This document shows positions 48,867-61,236 of a DNA stretch of 64,000 nucleotides, piece after piece. Under the pieces are notes generated by a model, which was not told where the DNA came from, ran no database searches, and saw nothing but the letters and a program-made list of their open reading frames with translations. The DNA lies in assembly GCF_000499385.1 (NCBI RefSeq), contig NW_013651739.1, forward strand, positions 60,154-124,153. The letters run 5' to 3'. This stretch comes from Eimeria necatrix. Its lineage: Eukaryota; Apicomplexa; Conoidasida; Eucoccidiorida; Eimeriidae. The translations under genes and the position numbers were made by a program. Each line of letters starts with the position of its first letter. Position 1 is the first letter of the stretch.

Positions 48867-49860
48867 CCGCCCACCGGCGAACGGTACCACCCACTGCTGC
48901 TGCTACTGCTGCTGCTACTGCTGCTGCTGTCGGCTGCCGCGGAAACAGCAGAAGCCCCTTCTACCCACAACAGGCCCAGCTGGGGGTCTGTGGCCCCACA
49001 GCTGAAGTCAGCAACGTGCTGCAGCGAGACACATGGGACGTGGTTGTAGGTGAGGCTCCCTGAGGAAACGCAAAAACAGCAAACAGCAAGCAGTGAGGTA
49101 TCAGCAGCAGCAGCAGCAGCAGCAGCATCGGCAGCAGCTGCGAATTCTTAGAGGCCCACCTGCTGCAGAGACGTGTATGATGGTGGGGCTCGAGCAGCAG
49201 CAAACGACGCAAGAGACATCATGGCGGGCCTCTATTTCTGCACTGAGTCGCTGCCGAGGGGAGACTGCGCGCAGCTTCGAACTTTCGCCCTTGCTGCTGC
49301 TGCGCCGGCGGCGCTCCTCCTTGCGCTTAGCAGCAGCAGCAGCAGCAGCAGCAAACGGAAGCCGCGGAAGACTCACAACGCGCACAGGGCCCCCCCCCAC
49401 AGAAAAGACTCGCCCCGACAGCAAAGACAGACGCAGACGGAGAGCCGACCCAGTGTCCACGAAGTGCCCCGTCATAAAAGCAGTCCCGCTGCTGCTGCTG
49501 CTGCTGCTGCTGCTGTCTGCTGCCTCCGCAGCTGCGAGGCCCAGACGGAACAGCACCACCCGGCCATTGCTGAGCCCAGCTAAGCAAAGAGCGACGCCTC
49601 TCATGCAGCAAACCAGCGTAGAGACGATCCAAACGCCCATCTCGCCTGCCCGCAGCAAAAGAGCAGCAGAGCAGCAGCAAATTCGGTAAGCAGCAGCAGC
49701 AACTGCGCATCCCACCAGTGGAGGCAGCAACACCAGCAGCAGCACGCAAGTCAAAACTCTCGCTGCATGCAACGCGGTTCCGGAAAGCTTAGCATATCTC
49801 ATCCGGCAGTTGCCGCTGCTTTGCAGCCCAGAAAACTTCCTCGACAGCAGCAACTGCAGT

Positions 49861-49896
<36 letters not shown>

Positions 49897-50761
49897 GCGC
49901 ACCCTTGCATGCATCAACGGTCATGAGATGTTCCAAGTCGGGCAGCGACAGCAGACGAACGGTGCCCTCCCCAAACAACCCCACAGCAGCAAGGGCAACG
50001 GAAACGGAAGCAGCAGCAGGTGCAGCAGCAGCAGGAGCCTCGTCGCTTGCTGCTGCAGACGTTGGGTCAGGAATGTCCAGCCTAGCTGCATGCGCAGCAG
50101 AGGCCTCATCATTCAAGTCCCTGGTCTGGAGACAGTGGAAGCTGCGGCTGCTGCTTCTGAAGGAGAGAGCAGCAGCAGCAGTGTCGACAGTCAGCAGCAG
50201 AACATCTCCCGCTGCAGCAGCAGCCGATCCCCGCCCGACGCCTGCCACAGGAGCCACGGAAGCAGCACTGATGCGCGACTCCGCTTCATCAGCAGCAGCA
50301 GCAGCAGCAAACAAGGCACTGGGGTCACAAGGCCGCAGCTGCAGCAAGGGGCGCCCCGCAGCCGCCGCCGTGAGGTGTACAGACACCGCAGCCTGCAGCG
50401 CCAGCGAAGCCTCGCAGCCATCAAGCGCCAAGAGCCCCCGGTGCAAAACCTGTTGAAAAAAGACAAAAAGGTTCATAAAAATAAACAATTTTGTGTCGAA
50501 TTCAACAAAAAAGACAAAAGAGCAGCAGACACTCCGATGTTCGCAGCAGCAGTGCCTACACACAGCCACAGCTGCACCGGGACTGCCAGTAGCAGCACTA
50601 GCAGTAGCAGCAGCACTAGCAGCAGCAGCACCAGCAGCAGCAGCAGCAGCAACAGCTAAATGTGCACCTGAAGAACCACCAAAGGAGAATCTCGCTCTGA
50701 CGCGCGTGGGAAGTCTTCTCCATCCTGTTCCATGGGTTGGCCTGCCTCAGCAGTTTCACTG

Positions 50762-50792
<31 letters not shown>

Positions 50793-51693
50793 AGTTTGCA
50801 TCTTCTGGCTTGAAAAGGCAGCAAATAAGTGAAGGCTGCGAAGTCACAAGAGCCCCCAGGCCCTCCAGCGCCTCAATCTCTCCACCGTCTTCAGTCTCCT
50901 TCCAGCTACGGGAAGCCACAATAGCCCCTGCAGCAGCAGCAGCAGCAGCAGCAACGAATTCGGATGAAAGAGATGCAGCAGAGTCATGCAACGGGCAGTG
51001 CTACTCAGCAATTAACTAACAAACGCCCAAGAAGTTGCACAGCACGCAGGCAGCAGCAGCAGCAGCAGCAACAGCAGCACAGGTAGCAACAGCAGCAGAA
51101 GCAGCATAACCGGCACAGGTAGGTGCAGCAGCACAACAGCCACAACAGTCACAAACTGAAAACCGGCAGCAGCAACAGAGAGTGGAGCAGCAGCAGCAGC
51201 AGCAGACACGCGGGTGGTAGCGGTGATTGATACAGCGCCACAGAGAACCGCGGCAGCAGCAGCAGAAAGCAGCAGCAGCAAGAGCAGCAGCAACGAGTCC
51301 AGCAGCAGCAGCAAAGGCGGAAGCAGCAGGTTACTTGCGTCGGGCTTCGCACTTGGCCTGCCCCTCCACTGCAGCAGCAAAGTGCGACACGGCGTGGAAA
51401 CAGCAGCAAGCAGCAGCAGCGCCCCCCCTCGCAGCAGCCGCAAACACCAAAGACCTTCCACGGGCTGCTGCAGTGCAGCAGCACCAGCAGAATGCAGAAA
51501 GAGGCCATCTCGTACGAACCGCACGGCCCCGCTGCTGCCGTTGCCGCAGCAAACCGCCAGCTGCAGCAGCAGCAGCAGCAGCACACACAGCAGCAGCAGC
51601 AGTGCAAACAGCTGCAGCAGCGCACAAACAGCACTTACAGCAGCAGCAGCGCAAACCGCAACGACCCCTGCAGTCACCAGCGGCAACGGCAGC

Positions 51694-51726
<33 letters not shown>

Positions 51727-51910
51727 ACAGCAGCAACGGCAGCAGCAGCAGCAGCAGCAACCACAGCAGCAACGGCAGCAGCAGCAGCAGCAGCACTGGT
51801 CTGGGGGCTGCTGCTGCACCTGTCTTTGCCCCTTGCCCTCAAAGTCTGCTATGCAGCAATCCACAATTGGCCCCAAATTGCTTAAGGCTTCCAGCACTCG
51901 CAGACGCCCC

Positions 51911-51943
<33 letters not shown>

Positions 51944-52022
51944 GCTGGCTGCGGCTGCTGCAGCCACTCTGCAGCAGCGCCGACGCCTCCTGCCTCGTCA
52001 GAGGACAGGCTCAGGCCTAAGC

Positions 52023-52063
<41 letters not shown>

Positions 52064-52212
52064 AAACCATCTGCTGCTGGCTCTCTAATGTCCAGCACCA
52101 AACTGTCGCTGCAAGTGGAAGCAGCAAAGAAGGTGTGGGGCCCCAGAGGAGACAGCTGAGAAGTTTCGCATGCATGGCCCAGGAAGCAAACAGACAAAGA
52201 CACGTCCTCCCA

Positions 52213-52256
<44 letters not shown>

Positions 52257-52538
52257 CTGAGACGGAGGGGGGCGAAACACGCAGGACCGCCTGCAGCGCG
52301 TTTCCCCTGGCGTCGACGGCGACGAAGACGCAGGTGTGCTGCTGCTGCTGCTGCTGCTGCTGCTCTGCTGCTGCTGCTGGGGCGAGTGTTGCTGCAGGTC
52401 CCGAGAGCAGCGCAGCAGCAACAATATCGTCGCAGCCAGGAAAAGTAGTTTGCGAGCAAACTGGGCTGAGCCCCCTGGCGGAAGCAGCAGCCGCTGGGCC
52501 GATCCCGACGAACGAGCTGCTGCTGCTGCTGCTGCTGC

Positions 52539-52584
<46 letters not shown>

Positions 52585-53003
52585 CGCAGGCGCCGCAGCA
52601 AAGTGCTTCTTGGCAGCAGCTCTGTCCCTGTGGGGAGGCTGCGCTGCCAGCCAAGAAATGCTCTTGGGGGAAAACACAACAACCCCACCAATGGGCAGCG
52701 GCAGCGGCAGCAGCCGCGAGGCCCCCCCAGGCAGCGGGAGGGGCCCCGGGGGGCCCCCGCAGCAGCAGCTAACTGGGTCTGTGTCTATAAAGGGTACATC
52801 TTGCTGCGGCAGGTGCAGCAGCCGCAAATAGCGATCTGGAGGACAAACGGGGGAGGAGCAGCTCATGCTGCTGACGGTGCTGCAGGTGTACAGACACCCC
52901 AGCTGCTGGCACGGCCCGCTGCTGCTGCTGCTGCTGCTGCTGCTGCCCCACGCGCCCTCGCCCGCTGCTGCTGCGCGCCCGCAGCCCGAAAACAGCGACT
53001 CCC

Positions 53004-53047
<44 letters not shown>

Positions 53048-53165
53048 AGCTGCTGCTGCCGCAGCTTCGGAGCCACAAAGGCTATGTCCAGTATCCCCAA
53101 CTCGTGCACAAACACCACCCGCAGCGGGTTGTACAGGGGAAGAGCTGCTGCACTCTCTGCTGCTG

Positions 53166-53202
<37 letters not shown>

Positions 53203-53289
53203 AGACGGCGAGCCTTCCTGCTTCGGCTGTTGCCACTGCGGGGACTGTCCCTGTTCCTTCACTCGCTTCGCCCTGCTGCAGTCCGGCTC

Positions 53290-53338
<49 letters not shown>

Positions 53339-53456
53339 ACTCGGCGGCGCTGCAGGTACTGCAGCCTGAACTCGTACTGGTGAATTGCAATGTCTCCTGT
53401 GAGGGGACAAACGGCCAGCAAGGGCCTCCCCTTGATTCTCCGGAAGCAAGGGAGCT

Positions 53457-53504
<48 letters not shown>

Positions 53505-53628
53505 CATCACAGTGCAGCAGACACTGCAGCAGCTGCGGAAGGAAAGCACTAAAACACTTCCTAGCGGCACACGCACGGAAGCAACGCGCACAACGAACGC
53601 CTGCAGCAGCAGCAGCGACTCAGGTCCT

Positions 53629-53666
<38 letters not shown>

Positions 53667-53946
53667 TCTGCTGCATACCCGGAGGTCGAAAAGCTCGATG
53701 GGAATGACTTTGCGCTGCTTCCTGTCGTAGGTGAGAAGCATGAGAGTTTGGCAGTCTGTCAAAACTAAAAGATCTTCAAGTCCTTCTTTTTGTTTGTCTT
53801 GGTCTTTGTCTTCTTCAGGTGTACAGACAGCAGCAGCAGCGCCGCAGGGCGGCGCCCGCGGCACTGCAGCAAGAGCAGCAACAGCAGAACGACACGGCAA
53901 AGTTACGGGAGGACTGAAAAAGGGGGACTCAGCTTCCTCCCCGTCA

Positions 53947-53990
<44 letters not shown>

Positions 53991-54058
53991 GAGGGGGGAT
54001 CCGCGGGGGGAGGAGCAGGAAGCGTCGGCGCCGGCGCTCGGGCTGCTGCACCCCCGGT

Positions 54059-54097
<39 letters not shown>

Positions 54098-54338
54098 GGC
54101 GGCGGCGCCTGCTTTTGGAGTTCGGGTGCAAGAAGACCAAAGAGCGGGGCCTGGCCAAGACAAGAGTTGGGGTGTATGGGGACCTCAGCCGCACGCTGCA
54201 GCAGCAAGTCACAACTGTGGGGGGGAGAGAAGTTGCAAAGTAATAGCCCCCCCCCTGGCGGTCTGCTGCTGCTGCTGCTGCTGCTCCGAGGGGGCCCCCC
54301 AGGGAGGCTGCAGCAGCAGCAGCAACGGGTGCCAGCAT
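44935..54338 (-). CDS. DDB1: DNA damage-binding protein 1 (DDB1), CUL4 ligase adaptor
   Basis: Matches DDB1 in order from end to end. N-terminal propeller: YYFATSLPPTVV and LVLARPRSLVFLHP in exon 54338-53679. Next exon 53454-51820: LLAVCPLTGDIAI, LPIGGVVVFSPKSISWL and SNLGPIVDCCIADFEGKGQ. Then from 51560: GAVRFVRDGLFLHS and VEGLWCLRLL; later FGEGTVRLLSLPDLEHL, CLAGLSNGRVVLFRLGL, LLCVGTAEVVLNDC, MRLLAGVHELRVFDG and CIATFAASTFIASLDVL. Terminal exons fit in phase: 46491-45752 (GSIGVVLKL), 45340-45217 (GFVDGDMLEQLLLL) and 45016-44935 (DELLLQIEHLRQLH, aligning with the extreme DDB1 C-terminus). NLGPIVD and the C-terminus favour DDB1 over SF3B3 or CPSF1. It should form the three-propeller adaptor of CUL4 ubiquitin ligases. 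Long Ala, Ser, Gln and Cys runs fall in inter-strand loops. Middle exon borders are approximate. Confidence 0.9.
50374..50387 (+). repeat. 14-bp motif GGTGTACAGACACC
   Basis: Exact copy inside DDB1 coding sequence. The minus strand reads it as V-S-V-H-L, a different frame from the copy at 52885. Confidence 0.8.
52885..52898 (+). repeat. 14-bp motif GGTGTACAGACACC
   Basis: Exact copy inside DDB1 exon 2, read on the minus strand as G-C-L-Y-T. A near copy (GGTGTACAGACAG) lies at 53818-53830. Confidence 0.8.
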
Positions 54339-54397
54339 TGTGTCGAAGGCGCTGCTGCTGCGGCTGCTGCTGCTCGTGGTGCCGTCACGCAGCAGCG

Positions 54398-54433
<36 letters not shown>

Positions 54434-56299
54434 AGTGCTGTCGCCCTTGCTGCGAGGGAAACGCTACGGAGGCACAATGTGATAGCGAGTGCACTGCAGC
54501 AGCAGCGGCTGCAGCCGTCTTTCGGGCCTGCGTGCTGCTGCTGTCGCTGCTTGTTGCTGCGGCTGCGGCTGCTGCTGCTGCTGTTGCGCCGTTGCTGCTG
54601 CCAGCAACGACGACACCATGTCTCTCCCTCCCTCCCTATTCCTTTAGATGGTTTAAATTCAAATTCAATTTGTCGCATTCAGCTGCTGCTGCTGCTCACT
54701 GCAGAGATGCAGCAGGGCTTATCGGTGTTGGTCTCCGCAGCAGCCCCACGGGGCCCCCAGTCTACGGCTGCTGCTGCTGCCTAGCTGCTGCTGCTGCTGC
54801 TGCTGCTGCTGCGCAGCGCCTAAGCGCAGCAGCAAAACTCCCAATATGTGAAGCAGCTCAGCTTGCATTAAGGGCTGAAGTCGCTCTTAGCCGGAGCCGG
54901 CTGCGCCGTGTGTGCCTACCTTCTGCAGCAGCAGCAAAGACACTCGAGGTCTTTAAGTCTATTTAAAAGGCCTCGTGGCGAAACTAAAGCTTCCTGCAGC
55001 AAATTTTAGCTTTATTAGACCTATTGGAGCCCTCATAGCGGCAAAAAGGAGTCCATTTGCCTAGAGCTGCGGGACTGCAGCTCCTGGAAAGACTCGGAAA
55101 AGACTTCCGGGTTTACTGTGCGGGTTTTGAGTAGGCTTGAGGAGTACGTACACCGCAGACAAGCTATGGAAAGCATATACATTTGAACTCTGTCATTATA
55201 ATGATATGTTTATGGGGCGTGTGAAGGAGGAAATCACCAGACACTGCAGTCCGCAGCACTAGCCACTGCGAACCTCACATGAATATGAGTCTTTTGGATT
55301 CACTTTTGGGATTTTTGAGCTCAAATCCCATTGAAAACTACTCATTAATTCGCACTTTTGCGGGAAAATGAGCACAGAACGCAGCACTGTCACCGTCTGT
55401 GTGATCTTCTGCGAAGAAAGCTGAACTGGCTTTTCCTGGTCTTCTGCTGCAACTCTCAGACCCTAAATATATCCCCTAATTCCGAATTTTCGTTTTTTTG
55501 TGGTTTATATTTCGCTTTTAGGAAAGCTGAGGTAGCTAGAAGTGCCAGGTGCTTTCTACTGATGCAAAATGCAGCGCCTGGAGTTGGGCATTTCGCAGAA
55601 AGCGGGCTTAAATGGCAGCTTCGCGGGCTCCACTTAGACTCTGAATTCCATTTTCCCTTTTCATTTGCATTATACTGTTGAATAAAGATGCATTTTAGAG
55701 GCTTGGAGCTTTGCAGAATGTCTAATCTATTAGCTCAAGGACGCAGCAGCTCCAGAGCAGCAAAACGCAGCAGCACGAAGATTTCCCGCAGCCGCAGCGC
55801 AGCGTTGGTGTCAGTTTGCTTCCGTGCTGCAGCTCAAAGGCCTTTTTCAGATTCTACTGCTCAATTTGAAGTCTATTATCTATTTCTGACTTGGGAATAT
55901 TCCTGAGTTCCCACAAGGAAACCCAGGAGTCGAGTAGTTCTCATGAGGCAGCTTTTTTGGAAAAAATTCAAAGTGCGAATGCTTTGAACGCAGCTCAAAG
56001 CATTTGGTGTTCACCAATAACTCGTATTTGGCATTTATCGAATTGTGTCAAGGAAAAGAAAGCGCCGGACGCTGAAAACAGAAGGCAGCTGATGTCTCGA
56101 ATCTGCCACAGCCAGCTCGGCCGGCTCTTTAGCGCTGCTGCTTCTTTAAGGATTATTTGAGAATACCATTTCGAGTTCTTCCGGCCCTTTTGGCTGGAAG
56201 CTGATAATAATGGACTGAGGACTTTGGCCTGATAAAAGCCTCCATGGGTGCAGCTGCACACTGGTGGCTGCAGTTCTAGAACTCGGCAGGAGAAAACAC

Positions 56300-56343
56300 T
56301 TGAATATTTGAATACTTGAATACTTGAATACTTGAATATTTGT
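56300..56343. repeat. 8-bp tandem repeat TTGAATAC/T, about 5 copies
   Basis: Consecutive TTGAATA(C/T) units in AT-rich intergenic DNA. Confidence 0.85.
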
Positions 56344-57616
56344 TGAATACATTTTCCAAGATATAGCACGCGAGAAATAAATGGATAAATAGCCTAAGGG
56401 CTCCCCAAACTCTAGATCTTCTGGGTTCTGGTGTGCAGAACTGCTTTTGCCCATCAGTAAGAAGCCGTTTGAACGGCAATTTCGGCATTTTTTCAATTTT
56501 TCGAGATTCTGAGAGGTATTAAATTAAGTATTAAAGGCTTTGATGCTAATTTTTCAAGATAACGTCCCATTGTTAGTGATCTGGCGCCATTTTAAGGCTT
56601 AAATTGAAGTCTGAGACTGATCTGCAGAGTTCTAGCTTTCTGCCCAGCTGCTGCACTCACAAATTTGACTGCCTTGGCAAGATATATCTTGAGCTGCAGA
56701 AGACTTCCTAAAAACAAAATTTTATAAATATTTTGCAGAATTTGTATTCTTTGAGATTCATTTATTTGCTAAGAGCTTGCAGGTGGCTTCCCACAACTTT
56801 TGAAGTTAAACTTTTCGGTATTTCAGCTTCTATCCATGCATACATGTTCTGCGACTTTGGCCTAGACTCAGTTTCTTTTGAGTTTAAAGACTCAAATGCA
56901 TGCGGATCTGCACTTTATAACAAAAAAGATTGCTAACAAAAAAGATTGCAAATCCTATTATCTTCAAACAGTGCTTTTGCTGCAATCAGAAGAACTGTGC
57001 GTAGCCTTAAGCTTACAACAGCTGCAAAATAAACTCCGCTGCTAAACGCAAGTTGGGGAAACGGGATTAAATACACCTTTTGAAAGCCAATTCAAGATAT
57101 TTATTGAAAAACTAAAGCATAAAGAGTTTTGGTTTGATAGGGACCGAAGAAAGTCCAGCGGAGGGAAGAATTAGCGCGGACTTGACGAAATAAAAGAAGT
57201 CAGAAAATATGAGCCGCACTGCCACACCCAGATCGGCTAGAACTTGCTCTTTTTGCGAGACTTCCTCCATAATTGTCATTAAAAAACATTATTTTATATT
57301 CATTTTCATATTTTGTATTCCAAATACACTTTTTTACGACTTTTGAGCACTGCTATCTCGAAGACGTGCTGATCACACACCCCAAACAGCGCCTTGGGCG
57401 AGTCTTCAGAGTTAACCTCAGGGAGTTCAAATCTCATTTCATTTCACAAATTAATTTTTATTTTTATCTTTAATAAACAAATGAACAATGAGGAGTTCTG
57501 TGATTAGCTGAGGCATATGTGTATGTGGAGGTTTCCGCCGCCACGACATTCCAGGAGTTGCAGCTTTCTGCACAACAAATGCAAAGTTGTCTGCCCTCAA
57601 TCCTGGAAACTGAAAA

Positions 57617-57702
57617 CTTTAATTCTGAAGACATATTTATTTAAATCCTTATTTCATATTTTAATTCTGAAGACATATTTATTTAAATCCTTAATTCATA
57701 TT
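57617..57702. repeat. 42-bp tandem duplication
   Basis: Two near-identical copies beginning TTTAATTCTGAAGACATA, period 42, differing at a single base near the end. Confidence 0.85.
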
Positions 57703-58089
57703 TATTAATCTACTGTCGAACTATGAAGCAAACTACGCGGCCCAGGTACTGCCCACAAGCCAAGAAGAATATGGGAAATCTTTTTTCGCTGTAGAGTCAA
57801 TAGGTCTTCTAAGAGAGAATAAATATATTTTAGTTCGCAAGTTGCACAGTATTCCTTTCTTTTTCTTTTCTTATTTCATCGTCTTAATCTGCAAATTGAT
57901 TATATTTAGTACGAGTTGTCATAAAAGATCCAAAAGAAAGACTCTCGAACTGGCCCTACCAGTAACTTCCCCGAAAGCATTCATGGCCTCGAGGCTCCGC
58001 CCCACATTGAGCTGCAGCCTCTTTAAAGCCAGCAGCAGCAGCAGCAGCAGCAAATGCAGCAACTGGAGGCAAACAGCAGCAAATGCAGC

Positions 58090-58193
58090 CTCTAAAGGCC
58101 AAGCAGCAGCAAATATGACCTCTATATAGGCCAAGCAGCAGCAAATATGACCTCTATATAGGCTAAGCAGCAGCAAAAGCGACCTCTAGAGGT
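58090..58193. repeat. 32-bp tandem repeat with internal palindrome
   Basis: Three units of CTCTATATAGGCCAAGCAGC plus AGCAAATATGAC (the first shorter by 2), closing with GACCTCTAGAGGTC, itself a palindrome. Each unit includes a CAGCAG pair. Confidence 0.85.
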
Positions 58194-58281
58194 CACTTGT
58201 ATGCTCTTTGCTGCAGCAAGCAGCACTGCAGCAGCTGGGGGTCCAGCCCGCCCCGTTTTGCTGCCAGTCTGAAGGCTAGAT

Positions 58282-58341
58282 TGCATTTTAAGATCTTTTA
58301 TTTCGACTTTTGCATTTTAAGATCCTTTATTTCGACCTTTT
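58282..58341. repeat. 29-bp tandem duplication
   Basis: Two copies starting TGCATTTTAAGATC, at 58282 and 58311, differing by a few bases. Confidence 0.85.
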
Positions 58342-58848
58342 GATCCACAAGAACAAATTCATTTTCAATTGCACGTTTTTTCGTGCAAAAGAGGATATTT
58401 GTGCAGCGCTTTCTGCTGCACAGCCAATTGTGCCAATTCTAAGAAGCAAAGAAAAGCCACTGAGTCCTTTTGCTGCAGCTGTTGCCATTTTCAGTTTTGT
58501 GTCTGCTGCCTTTTGTTTGCAAAAGAAAAGCACTTGTCATAAAAAAGAATATTTCCGAAAATGTCTTTTGTTTGAAAGCCAAAAGCTCTTGTCCTCAAAA
58601 AGCACATTTCCCCACTGTGCATGCAGACCAGCCAGCCCCAAACTGCATGCGCTGGCCCACTGAGGCCTTTGCATGCATTATTTAATTTCGTTTTAAAGTC
58701 TGTTAACTTTTCCTTTATTTTATTAAAGGCCTCTTCGCCTCAGCGCAGCAAATCCAGAGACTAATTCCAAAATATAATTAAATATTAGAAAAGAAATCCC
58801 AAAAGACCTTTTTTAATGAATGCTTGTTCAGCAGCTTGTGGGTACTCC

Positions 58849-58943
58849 TGGGGGCCCCTAGGGGCCCCTCGGGGGCCCCCCTGCTGCTCCTTGGGGGCCC
58901 CCGGGGGCCCCCAAGAAGCAACGGGGGGCCCCCCAGAGGCCCC
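58849..58943. repeat. GGGGGCCCCC block
   Basis: A run of alternating G5 and C5 tracts (GGGGGCCCCCGGGGGCCCCC and variants) within otherwise AT-rich DNA. Related blocks occur in coding sequence at about 60003-60090, 52724-52763 and 48229-48260. Confidence 0.85.
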
Positions 58944-59217
58944 TCTTTAGCGAAGTTTAAATTTTTATTTTTTTTTTAAGTGGAAAGCGGCGAGTGGTTG
59001 GGGCTTTGGGGCTGCATGCGTTTTAGTGCATGCAGCAGCAAAAGTAGCAGCAGCAAAAGTTGAAAAACTGAAAAAAGACAAAAGTGGCAAAGAGAAAGTT
59101 GTCTTTCTCGCTGTCCTTTTTAGAAGACAGCCTGTACATACACTCAAACCCTAAACCCTTTTCCCTTTTCTTTCTGCAAACAAACAAAACGCCCGCAGCA
59201 CCATCACGGGAGGCAGC

Positions 59218-59424
59218 AGCTTGCTGCTGCAGCTAGCCACAGCAGCTAGCTGCTGCAGCTAGCTGCTGCAGCTAGCTGCTGCAGCTAGCCACAGCAGCTA
59301 GCTGCTGCAGCTAGCCAGAGCAACTAGCTGCTGCAGCTAGCCAGAGCAACTAGCTGCTGCAGCTAGCCAGAGCAGCTAGCTGCTGCAGCTAGCCAGAGCA
59401 GCTAGCTGCTGCAGCTAGCTCTAC
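59218..59424. repeat. Palindromic AGCTAGCTGCTGCAGCTAGC satellite
   Basis: About eight tandem units of roughly 15-27 bp centred on CTAGCTGCTGCAGCTAG, linked by CCAGAGCA or CCACAGCA. Each core is self-complementary. It lies just downstream of the SAC1-like gene. Confidence 0.88.
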
Positions 59425-59596
59425 TTGGCTGCTGACAGCCGATCTTTCCTACCCACACCCTGCCTGCCGCTGCTGCCAAACAGCAGCAGGAGCAGCAGAA
59501 GCAGCAGCAGCAGCAGCAGCACTGCGTTTCTACAAATTAGATGCTGCAGGAGCTGCGGGGCTACACCTTAAGAAGTGTCTTTGCCGCTGCAGCAGC

Positions 59597-59729
59597 TCAG
59601 CCCTGCCCCTCGCTCGTGCTGCTGATCTTCTGCCGCTGCAGCAGCTGCTGCGGCTGCTCTGGCATTTGCTGCTCCTGCATCTGCTGCTGCTGCTGCGGCT
59701 GCTGCAGCTGCTGCTCCAGCGGCTGGCGG

Positions 59730-59765
<36 letters not shown>

Positions 59766-60245
59766 GGCTGCCGTTCCTGCATTTCGTAGTGCATTTGCCC
59801 CTGCTGCTGCTGCAGCCCCATCAGCAGGCGCTGCTGCTGCCTCAGCTGCTGCTGCTGCTGCTGCTGCTGCTGCAGCTGCTTGTGCAGCAGCGGCACGTCT
59901 ATGCAGTCGTCGCGCCTGAAGTGTATGTACACCACAGCGCCCGTGAAGAGGAGACAAAAGAAGCAGCAGCAAAGCTGCAGCAGCGTCAGCAGCTCAACAG
60001 CAGCTTCGGGGGGCCTCCTTTTGCTGGGGCCCCAGAGGCCCTCCAGGGGGCCCCCCAGGGGGGCCCCCAGGGGCCCCAGGGGGCCCTCTGGGGAAGCCAG
60101 CCACCCCACAAGTGGGAGGGATTGGAAAAGTGCTGGCAGCAGCAAGTTGTGGCGCAGCAGCAGAGCTGGCAGGAACAGCAGCAGCCTTGCTGCTGCTGTT
60201 CCTGCTGCGTGGAGCGACGCCGCCAGCCACTGGACCCAGCGTGGG

Positions 60246-60277
<32 letters not shown>

Positions 60278-60438
60278 CAGCAGCAGCAGCAGCAGCAGCA
60301 AGTACTCCCACACCACGCGCCCAATGCCCCCAGGCCGGGGCGGCGGCTGCCGCGGCAGCAACGAAGAAGGACAGGAGCATAAGAACAAACAGTCTTCTTT
60401 GAATCCGTCCGAAAAGCAATTCAGAAAATACCTGAAGC

Positions 60439-60485
<47 letters not shown>

Positions 60486-60625
60486 GCAGCAGCGAAGGCG
60501 GGTGAGACCGATGGCAGCAAACGGCATGTTGAACAGCATCAAGCACGAAATGCTGCTGCACCGCCGAGGCATCCACAGCAGCAAACGCGTACGGAAAAAC
60601 AGAAGCAGCAGCAGCAGCAGCAGCT

Positions 60626-60670
<45 letters not shown>

Positions 60671-60817
60671 CCTGCAGAAAGAGTTTTTCGCGTCCTTGAG
60701 CGCTCCCCAAGTTGAGCGCTTTCCCGTTTTTGTGAAATCTGTCTTTAAGGCCGGAGTCCCTGCGAGTCCACCCACGCAAAGCACCCCACACTGCTGCTGC
60801 TGCTGCTGCTGCTGCTG

Positions 60818-60850
<33 letters not shown>

Positions 60851-61200
60851 AGTGGCGGCACCTGAATAAAGAATAGAGAGCGCGTCTGCGTTGGAGGTCC
60901 AGAGAGTCCTGAAGATTTCTTCAGCAGCAGGAGAGACCCGAATGGGGGCGAAGGGTTCGTCTGCAGCAGCAGCAGCAGCTGCTGCTGCAGCGTCGTGAGC
61001 AGCAGCAGCTGCTGCTGCTGCTGCAGGAGCTGCTGCTGCACTGAAGGCCGCCAACTGCTTCTGCAGCACAACTCGACCAAAGACACTTTGAACTACACTT
61101 GTTCTGTCTAGACAGTCCACGCAGTTGGTCCGCATGACTCCCCTCTGCTGTCTGTACACCTGAACGCAGAAATGCAAACACCAAAGACAAGAAGCAGCGC

Positions 61201-61236
<36 letters not shown>

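Larger units (their letters stand above)
54339..59217. other. AT-rich spacer upstream of DDB1, no supported gene
   Basis: CAG-rich to about 54950, then repeat-poor and AT-rich to about 58900. No convincing coding was found on either strand. It contains several small tandem repeats and a GC block, listed separately. DDB1 promoter elements should lie in the first part. Short CCCTAAA units occur near 59147. Confidence 0.5.

Noticed and set aside
51227..52159. Gln/Ala-rich plus-strand frame
   Set aside because: Opposite DDB1 and composed almost only of CAG-derived residues.
52336..53730. Plus-strand open frame of 464 codons
   Set aside because: Shadow of DDB1 exon 2. CAG/CTG tracts lack stop codons in all frames, so length alone is not evidence.
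44935..54338. SF3B3 or CPSF1 instead of DDB1
   Set aside because: The NLGPIVD-C-x-x-D, RFVRDGL, GFVDGD and terminal LxQIEHLRQLH blocks fit DDB1 better than either relative.
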